Shown here: positions 11,178 through 64,000 of the stretch, one piece after another
How positions within the stretch are numbered: the first letter of the stretch is position 1
Layout of the letters: every line of letters starts with the position of its first letter
Source: Hepsetus odoe
Taxonomy: Eukaryota; Chordata; Actinopteri; Characiformes; Hepsetidae
Assembly: GCA_017165825.1 (NCBI GenBank)
Contig: CM029369.1
Location: 3,795,985 to 3,859,984 of the forward strand
Reading direction: 5' to 3'
DNA length: 64,000 nucleotides
Notes under the pieces: model-generated
Seen by the model: the letters and a program-made list of their open reading frames with translations, nothing else
Database searches by the model: none
What the model was told of the DNA's origin: nothing
Program-made: the position numbers and the translations under genes

Positions 11178-11390
11178 GTGTGGGGCAACATTAACCTAGT
11201 GTTAAGGGATTAGACTTCATGACCGAAAGGTCCTTGACCAGTTGATTACTCTGAGAAAGGCACTGTCCCTAACACTGCTCCCAGGGTGCTGGATATGTCT
11301 GCCCAATGCTGCACAGTTTGTGTGGGTTAAATTCAGAGATGCATTTCATTGTGGTTCAAAATGACAAAATTGTGAATTTCACTTTCTCTC
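11178..11390 (+). repeat. tRNA-derived SINE, family A, diverged
   Basis: Matches family A in order: CCTAGTGTTAAGGGATTAGA, CACTGCTCCCAGGGTGCTGG-like body and a CATTTCATTGTGGTTC tail. It is old, with many substitutions. Confidence 0.65.
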
Positions 11391-11432
11391 TTTCATAAAT
11401 GGGACAAAAAAAACATTCAGAAGATCAATTTC

Positions 11433-11765
11433 TGGGCGCAGCAGTGGCCTAGTGTTTAGGGAATAAGCCCCAGGATTGGAAAAATCATGGGTATGAATCC
11501 TAGACCAGTAGGTTACCCTGAGTAACCCTTGAGTAAGGTACCGTCCCTATCACCACTCCCTGTGCACTGGATACTGCTGCTCACTGTTGCCTTGGGGGAA
11601 CATAGAAGGTTAAGTATCTTCCCAAGAGCATTTTAGCCTTGGAAAGAGTGAGAAAGTGTTGTTCACCCAACACCCACTGCCCACATTTTTGCTGCCTGTC
11701 CTGGGGATTGAACCCCAAACCCTCTGGTTGCAAACCCTCTTCTCACCAGGCCACGGCTGCCCCAA
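11433..11765. repeat. Two SINE fragments, family A (+) followed by an inverted tRNA-headed copy
   Basis: 11433-11580 reads as family A in forward orientation (GCAGTGGCCTAGTGTTTAGG, GAGTAAGGTACCGTCCC). 11690-11765 reads as a tRNA-like SINE head in reverse (GGGATTGAACCCC ... CAGGCCACGGCTGCCCC). Confidence 0.65.
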
Positions 11766-14700
11766 AAATAAGCAATGTTTTTGGATCACTCTGTTTGATT
11801 CAACCCAAATCAAGTGATTTACCAAAGCTGTGTCTTTACTGAGGAGCTTTTATTACTGTTATTTTAACAATGTCATTTGTCATTTGTGAAGGCAGAACGG
11901 TTTTGGATGAAATGATTTGGAAGAAGACACTCACAGCTCCATTTCTACAAATATCCAACCTAAACTGAGCTTTATCTGTTACTATATTTGATAGAATAAA
12001 ATACCAAGAAATATTCCCCTAAAATATAACTATAGCTATAAAAATGGAACAATGTACTCAACTGGTAGCATTTAACATCTTAATCATCTAGATTGGATTT
12101 ATTTTGATAAATCTAAATAGGACAGCATGTTGTGCTTATATTTGCACCTAAAACATTTGTTAAAAGTAGGGCTGAGCCTGTTTTTTGATACTGATAATGT
12201 GCACAATTACAAAAAAGTAAGAAAAAAAGTTGTTTTTGTTTAGTTTTATTAATATTGCACTCTTTACAGTGGTTGTTGTCACAAAGCTGCTTCCGGGTTT
12301 CTGAGCGCTCACTGGCTCTGACCACTGTGTGCTAAGCGGTCAGTGTGATCATTTACTGAAGAATTATAATAATGTGATCCATTTCCTGAAAAAGATCATA
12401 TTTTTGGTTGAACACCTGAATGCCAGTGTTCCTCCGCTGTAAACAGAACTCTGTACTGCTGGAATAAACTGCAACCTTTATATTTAACCTGTGTATCAGC
12501 ACTAATGTGTGTTAATAGAATATGATGAAAAAGTAAAGGCGATTAGAAGTTGAGAGGCATAAACTGCTTATGAACGTTTTAATGATGTTGAACTGAAAAT
12601 TAGCTGTTAGTACTAGAATTAGAATTAGTACAATGACGGTCAGTGATCCACTGCTGAAGCCCAGGGATGGACAATTCCAGGGCTGACGTCCTGCACCATT
12701 TAGAGCAACTACCAAACTGGACACTGTGGGACACCTGCCCTCCAGGACCCTCCAGGGCCCAGTTGCCCTTCTCTGGTTTAACTGGATTCCTCTGATATAG
12801 TCCCTCATCCCTCCATCTCAGAGCAGATGCAGGATTCTTCAGCCAGAAAGGACAAACCTCACACACCTTACATAAAGGACACTCACTTGTGTCTTACAAA
12901 GAAGAAGTGAGTGAAAGTTGTGAAGTCTTTAGTGTTTGACTGTGGGTCCAAAAGTCAAAATGACTTTAGTTTTCTATTATTTTCTCATTTCTAATAAATA
13001 AATTCGTATCAGCTTTTGATGTGGTTGTTTGCACGGCTGAAAACAAAGTGTGACGCTTATCCTCGATCCCCATCCTAACAATCATGAAATGTGTTAATTA
13101 TTATTATTCTTATTATTATTATTATTATTATGAAGACACAGATTAGATCCTGGATAAGAAGTTTAGGTAAAAAATCCAGATAATTTCAATTTACACTGCA
13201 TGTACAACAGTATTTTGACCAGATCATCATTTTATGCATCTATTCCAACTCCAAGCTGTAAAAACTTGAATACTGATTGGATTGAAGCAGATCAGATGAT
13301 GTGTATTTGTGTAATGAGTCCATATCAAGGTGTGCAGAATTATTAGGCACCTTCTGTTCCCCTTCAAAGTTTTGTTAACATTAAAAGAAAGGATGTTGGT
13401 TCTGAACCGGTCCGTCAAGCATGTACCTCCTCTGTGCACTTCCTCAGCATCACCACTGATGACACCCACCATGGTAAGTTGTCGTGACCTCTAACCGGAA
13501 CAGGTTAAAGAAGAAGATGAGATATTGTTCTGGGGTTGAAGCTTTTCCCAATAAAACTGCCGTTCTGAAGCATCACTGTTATCACGGTGACAAGGCCTCC
13601 ACCAGCCCAGAAGAAGAGCAGAATCTTTGGGGTCAGTGATAGTGTGTGAGTGCTGGGAGTTGCTGAGTGTAAACCACACTGCAGTGTGTGTTTTTTGGAG
13701 GGGGTGGGCGGATGTGGGGTTATGGGGGGGGTTAAGTCACCAAATGGCTTTCAAACACAGCTTTACAGCCACATGATTAAGCTGTATCAGTAAAGATCCT
13801 TCAGCTTCAGAGCGCCCACATGCTTTGAATCTACTTTAAGCTCAGCAGAAGCAACCAGAAATAAAAAGGTTATGACTGTGGAATCAGTGACTCCCACTCT
13901 TCCTTTAGAGAAGATGAACAGAAAAGACATGTGGTCAGAATGTGATGTCTGTTCAGAGGTCACTATGTCACTGAACAGGTGGTACAGACACCGCAGGTCC
14001 CCCAACACCCTCACCCTGCGGAGAGCGAACGTGTGGGAGGAAGAACAGAACTGGAGGAATGAACAGTGTGGATTTCACCGCTGAATCATCTGAGTGATGA
14101 GCTCCATAACCTACAGAGGAAAGAAATCAGACCTGCAGACACCTTCATATCACGGTTCTGAAAGTCAGACTTTTTAAAGTCGATCTTAAATATATGCAAA
14201 AGTTTGGGCACCTCAATCCAATGTTTGCTTGAAGTGTAAATACATTCCCAACATCTAGAGAAGACACACGTCTGCACATTTAAATGCACGGCTATCTGTT
14301 CGCACATGCTTTCATTTTTTTAATTATTTCATTGGAAAACTTTCTGAGCCACTACATGTATACTGCAAATCAAATCTATACTTTTCACTATTTTGTTTAT
14401 TAAATATTTGGAACTCCTATATAAATTGAAAGCGCACTACCGGTAAATGTTTTATTACTATTATTATTATTATTATTATTATTATTGTTAAAACTATTAA
14501 TTGCTAAATAGATCATTTGATTTTAGTTCATTATCACTCTTTAAAAGATCTCTCCACTCTGTCGCTCTAAACATCATGTGCTTCTGAACCCTGGACAGAA
14601 GATATTTTACTTGGTTAGCTGTGCAGTTAGCTGTTAACTCGCCTCTTAATAAAGTCATTTGCAGTTCATTTATGTGGATTCTGTTTCAGTTCTTGCTTAT

Positions 14701-15237
14701 TTTTATCATCATGCTCTGTAAGTAACATCAGATCTTCATAGGTGCGTTTTTTGGAAGATCTTAAAAACGCCAACAGAGTGTCAGATTTGTCCAGGGTGGG
14801 TGGATACAGCCAAGTGAGCTCTCCCGGGTCCTTCATGAGTTTAGATAAAATACCAGTAGAGTGTTGAGAAAGTGTTATTTAGATGTAAAGTTTGGAGGAC
14901 ATTGTCTGGAAGGTCTGGCTGTAGAGCCTCATTCTACTCTGAAACAGGAAACAGTGACAGCGGCTCTGTGAATGGATGCTTTAAAATCCACTGAAAATCT
15001 GTTGCATCCGATCTGTAATATAAGTTTTAGCAAACTTCAAATGTCTGTGTTTCATTTCAAAACAACCAAACGTTATTCCTGTGCTTCTGAAACGTGAAGC
15101 TGTTTCTGTAGTCCTCTCACCCCACATTAGAACAAACCAGGACAGCATATCTAAGAAAACAGATTGATGCTTAAAATACTTAAAACACCTACTCAGAATT
15201 TCTGAGTAGACACACAAGTGCAGCAGCTATTGAGAGT
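11766..15237. other. Intergenic DNA without recognised genes
   Basis: AT-rich, with ATT microsatellites near 13097-13131 and 14457-14487. Short open frames are scattered on both strands but none shows a protein family signature or splice context. No RNA gene is seen. Confidence 0.6.
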
Positions 15238-15365
15238 GCCCGGGGAGCAGCGACAGGGACGGTACCTTGCTCAAGGGTACCTCAGGGTAACCTACTGGCA
15301 AGGGAATCGAACCCACAATCTTCCGATCTGGGGCAACTCCCTGACCACTAGGCCACCGCTGCCCC
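15238..15365 (-). repeat. tRNA-derived SINE, family A, inverted
   Basis: Reads on the minus strand as GGGGCAGCGGTGGCCTAGTG through box B to TGCTCCCCGGGC. Well preserved. Confidence 0.85.
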
Positions 15366-15875
15366 TTTTGCTATATTTGGTGCAGTCCTGGAAGTGAGAT
15401 TATTTTAGTAATTATGTACTCCACGGATACCTTGTTGTCTGTGCAGAGGAGAAGACAGTTTTTTGAACAATGCAGTCTTTTTGGACTGTTAGAACTTCCT
15501 TTTTTGGGGGGCAGGTCTTACGTGGGAGACGTGGTCTTCGCTCTGTGAAATCTTTCTATTTGAGGATCTCCATTGGGTCAAGAGAGCTTTCTCCTATAGA
15601 GTCTTTCTGTTTGAGATGTTAGCCTAAGGAATGTTCTGGCTGATATACTTCATTAGATTGAAGCCCTCTATCTGCGCTTTATCTTAAGTGGAGTGAGTTG
15701 GAGAGCTGGTGAGGGGGGTGGTGAACATCCTGGGTTGGTGTGGCCTGACCAGCGTTAAGAGAAGTGAGTGACAGGTGTGAGTTTGCACATAAAATGGCTG
15801 CTCTCTCCCATGGTGCCTAGCTGAGCTGACCAATTGGGGGGTGGTGATGTAGCTGTGATGCTGCAGGTCCAGGGG

Positions 15876-15883
15876 TATATAAA
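15876..15883 (+). promoter_or_regulatory. Candidate TATA box upstream of titin (or within an LTR)
   Basis: TATATAAA about 2.27 kb before the titin start codon. A start site 25-30 bases downstream followed by the donor-like CAA/GTAAGTGAG at about 16140 would define a noncoding first exon of about 235 bases, the size range known for titin exon 1. Against this, the surrounding G/T-rich sequence could be a solo LTR. No transcript evidence is available. Confidence 0.35.
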
Positions 15884-15963
15884 GTAAAACTACCGGGCGA
15901 ACACTTCTGAGCAGTTGGAGCATTCCCAGCCTTGCCTCGGGTGTAGGGATTGCAGGGAAAAAG

Positions 15964-15997
15964 CAAAACTACACGGATAACAACCTGTGTAGTTTTG
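15964..15997. other. Perfect 11-bp inverted repeat (stem-loop)
   Basis: CAAAACTACAC at 15964-15974 pairs with GTGTAGTTTTG at 15987-15997, with a 12-base loop. It lies about 80 bases after the candidate TATA box and would be in the 5' leader if that promoter is used. Confidence 0.6.
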
Positions 15998-16316
15998 TTT
16001 TTTTGGGGGGGGACGTTTCCGAGGCTCAACCATTCTCACACTGGATTTTCAGAAAACATATCTGGATAAGGAGTTTGTTTCGGAAGATATTACCCCCTTG
16101 GGCTCCGTCCCCACAATTCACGGCACTCTTGTGGATACAAGTAAGTGAGCTTTGTACTCTCGTACCCGTGTGCCAGCAAAGTGGTCTCCATCCTGCTGTT
16201 TGCTGGTTTGATTTTGTTGTGGTCGTTGTTTTTTGCAACGTCAACCAATAATAAGGGCACAGGATAAGTGGGACATGCTTTTTAAAGAGTATAATCGATC
16301 AAAGACAGACACTTTT

Positions 16317-16685
16317 CATTCCTCGCAGTTATAATATGGTGCAATCATTTCAGAAACGCCAAGAATAGACCGTGATAGCATATGAGTGGTGTTCCAGCTG
16401 GGCCGCAATGTCTTTTTAAGGGAATCAGCAGCAGGGCTATCAGTTGCACCTCCAGCAATGTGCCACATGGTGACTGTCAATCAAGTGTGATATAGCCTAT
16501 TTTTAGACTCTGCCTTTTGTGACATTGGCTCTTCAGTCTTTTGGAAAGTTTTTATTTGAATATATGTTTTGACTTTTCTCAAAGGGAGATTTTGAGATGG
16601 TGGTAGTTCTGTCTTGGTGCTGTTCTGGGATGAGTGGAGATGATTTCTATTAGGTGTTGGTGCTTCCTTGTATAAAAAAGGAATG
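16317..16685 (+). promoter_or_regulatory. Candidate muscle promoter/enhancer for titin: M-CAT, E-box, MEF2, TATA
   Basis: Within 370 bases lie CATTCCT (M-CAT, 16317-16323), CAGCTG (16395-16400), CAGTTG (16441-16446), CTATTTTTAG (exact MEF2 consensus, 16497-16506), TATAAAAAA (16671-16679) and AGGAATG (inverted M-CAT, 16679-16685). This is the combination expected of a striated-muscle regulatory region, and it lies 1.5-1.8 kb upstream of the titin start codon. It could be the core promoter, with a start near 16705, or an intron-1 enhancer if transcription begins near 15905. Motif matches are exact, but function is inferred. Confidence 0.45.
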
Positions 16686-16699
16686 TCTGCTTTGGACAC

Positions 16700-18135
16700 A
16701 CAGGACTGATATAGCTCGACGAGTCAGTGACTCTAAATGCGGGACTTTTCTATTTCTTTTTCGTAATTATGCTTTTATAAATATATTATATGTGAACGTT
16801 GTTTCTTTTTTGCTTTTAAAATGAGCATTGCGATTAAAATCTATATTGTTAATAGATGTTTTTTTTATTTCAGTTAATCTGCAAACGTTTATAGGAAGCG
16901 AAGTCTCAAACTTCCATTATTAGCAGCATTTAGGCTTGAACGTAGTGTTAGGTTTAAGTTTAGATTTAGCCCCAGGTGAATTTTTAGCACTTCATTTAGA
17001 TTTTATTTGCATTTAAGTTATATTTAGTGGACAAAAATGTGCTGTTGTTGAGGAAATAATCCACATTTGAATATCTGGGAGTGGCCACAGGGAATCAGGA
17101 TTAGCCGTTCATCTGAGAGGGGCTGATGGTCTGGAAATGAAAAAGAACTGGTTTAATGAAATAAGAACATTACAGAAGACTTTGGGTTTATGTTAAGAGA
17201 AACTTTACGTGAACATCAACTTTCTATTTTAGAATCGGCGTGAGCACTGCCCGAACTATTTTGGGCGAAGGTCACGTGTATTTGGTTGGCCATCTTAATA
17301 GCTGATTATAAAACTGCTGCTCTAGGCTCACGTTGCGTCTTTTAATAGGACGATTATCCACAATTACTGTCCCGTTTATGGTGGATTCACACAGAATTTG
17401 TCAGATGTTTGCAGGTTTTGGATAATAATCACAACTTGCTCCATGCCAGTTATTCAATGGTGGTTTAAAAGATAAGCTTGGTCACTGTGAACCATCTTTA
17501 TACAGAGTCTTACATTGTCTGAATGTCTTCACAAAAGCCTTGGAGCTCCAAAATGGTCACTTTACATGAGAATGAAAAAACATTCTTAACTTTAAATGGA
17601 AGTTAATCCATTTTTTCCAAGTAACTAAGGCCCGGTTCTATAAGTCCATTCATCATGTGATCTTTACACCGCGTAAAGAACAACCGAAATGTCCAGATTC
17701 TCCAAGGAAAGGCCAAAAATGGTGATGGTGTTCAGTGATGTAAGTAAAATGGATGAATCTTCAGAATGAAGTGGTCATCAAAATGATGCTTGGCTGAAGG
17801 TGGTATATTTGAAGTGTGTTAGAACATGAAAAGGATGAAGCTGAGTGTATGAGGAGGGGTGGGCACCAGTTGTTACTGTCATGTCTGTGAGCTGTCAGTA
17901 AGTGCCGGGCCTGAGTGTTTGGGCTAACACCCAGACCCCAAGGAGCCACTGATCTCTCAAGTGACAGTCTGCCCTGGGCCAGGTGCTGAGGAGTCATATC
18001 AACGACTCATCTAGTCAGTTTAACCGCTGCTAAATTTACCCCGACCAGAACCAGTCTAATCTTTAGAACTGCACAAGGATGACTGCCGGAGGTGTGTAGA
18101 TGGGAACTGGTAACCTTGTTGTGTCTTCTTCTCAG
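16700..18135. other. Titin 5' region, probable intron 1
   Basis: No coding similarity is seen. It ends in the acceptor CTTCTTCTCAG of the first coding exon. If the 16671 TATA is used, part of this stretch is the untranslated first exon; its donor could not be identified with confidence. Confidence 0.45.
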
Positions 18136-18148
18136 GGTGCCTACAACC

Positions 18149-63192
<45,044 letters not shown>

Positions 63193-64000
63193 GTTGGACT
63201 ATGGGGATTATTTTACCACATAATATCATCCATGACTAACTTATCACTCTTTTTTTTAGTTCATATTTCCACAACTAATAGGTCAGGTCACCATCATTAT
63301 ACCAAATAGTCTTGGTGTTCACTCTTTTAATCCTTTCTTCACAAGCTTCTGAAGTCACATTATTCACTCCACCAAAGTGTAAGCATGATTTCACTCTCTA
63401 GCCTTCATCACCTCTTAACGGTTGGATTCCTTTCAGTTTCATCCTTTTTGTTCATCACCGAACTGAAACAGCATCAAGATGTTTATCTCATCCATGGCCC
63501 ATCTTTCACTGAGCACTTCTTTTTGCATGCTCTTCAGAACATTCAGCCCTGGTTTATTCTTCATTTTCTAGATCTCTTCCATTACATGGTCATTTTCCCT
63601 CCACAGTCACTCCCGGACTACTGTTTGCATTCCATGATTAATATTATGGCTGGTTTTGAAGTGAATGAAGTTCTGTAGTTTACATTAGTCATGCAGTTAT
63701 AAGATCTCAAACCAGTCTTTAGGGACCCAATGATGATTCAGATTTTTTCCTCCAAACAAGGACAGAACATCAAGTTGACTGTCTAGGGGTTCCTAAAGCA
63801 TTGGCTAGAAACCAATGGTATAAGGAGAAAAGTCAAGGCCATTGCCATGGAGCCAACATAGGGGAGACCATATCTGCCATCAGATATTGGTAGATGCTGG
63901 AGGCACAAGGTGATGATATCTAAATGTTGGGGGAAGTATTATAACTTCGGCCTTGTAATGAGTTAGATTTGATCTGCAGAACCATTCAGTTCAAACATGT
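63193..64000. other. Titin intron after the N2B exon; window ends here
   Basis: No further Ig exon is recognised up to the right edge. The next exons expected from the family (I19 onward) lie outside. Confidence 0.7.

Noticed and set aside
13872..14084. Plus-strand 70-codon frame in the intergenic region
   Set aside because: Short, no splice context, no recognisable similarity. Chance frame expected in 64 kb.
63385..63678. Plus-strand 97-codon frame at the right edge
   Set aside because: It does not resemble an Ig or PEVK exon. Phe/Leu/His-rich composition and lack of phase-1 splice sites suggest intron sequence.

Overview
The window is nuclear DNA of a ray-finned fish. Evidence: intron-rich vertebrate genes with GT/AG splice sites, many dinucleotide microsatellites, and several tRNA-headed SINE families of teleost type. 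The SINE style suggests an otophysan (characin, catfish or knifefish group), but that is an inference and the species is not identified. Everything recognisable is on the + strand.

Layout. 1-2283: no gene recognised; a 500-bp CT tract plus CA and GT microsatellites. 2284-10506: the last eight coding exons of ccdc141 (coiled-coil, disordered linker, C-terminal Ig domain, hydrophobic tail), with a poly(A) signal at 11002. 10507-18135: intergenic or 5'-untranslated DNA with SINEs and two candidate TATA promoters (15876 and 16671); the second lies among M-CAT, E-box and MEF2 motifs. 18149-63192: the 5' part of titin (ttn), 44 coding exons from the start codon through the N2B exon. The window ends in the intron after it. 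The order ccdc141 then ttn on one strand matches the arrangement known in mammals.

Titin content in order: Z1 and Z2 Ig domains (telethonin-binding in other vertebrates); SP-rich linker; a small set of Z-repeats; Ig Z3 to Z9 with linkers; proximal tandem Ig I1 to I15; then four optional or alternative coding exons. These are a 131-codon Ig exon (41236-41628), a 1954-codon exon made mostly of repeats and ending in an Ig (42016-47877), a novex-3-type terminal exon with its own stop and poly(A) signals (49669-56978), and the N2B exon (59386-63192). All splice phases were checked by hand and join in frame. Skipping the two exons at 41236 and 42016 and ending in the novex-3 exon gives a 5,589-residue protein, very close to the roughly 5,600 residues known for human novex-3 titin. 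Joining exon 48582-48632 to 59386 gives the N2B-containing spring instead.

Most notable observations. (1) The 5.9-kb exon at the position of the short mammalian novex exons carries an exact 606-bp (202-codon) tandem repeat with no indels across at least five units, mosaic variants, and an inner duplication. (2) The N2B unique sequence is about 930 residues long and has a regular period of about 73 residues, so it is not truly unique. (3) Only two canonical Z-repeats are visible. (4) Two muscle-motif clusters flank the titin start. No separate undescribed system (mobile immunity, CRISPR or similar) is visible.
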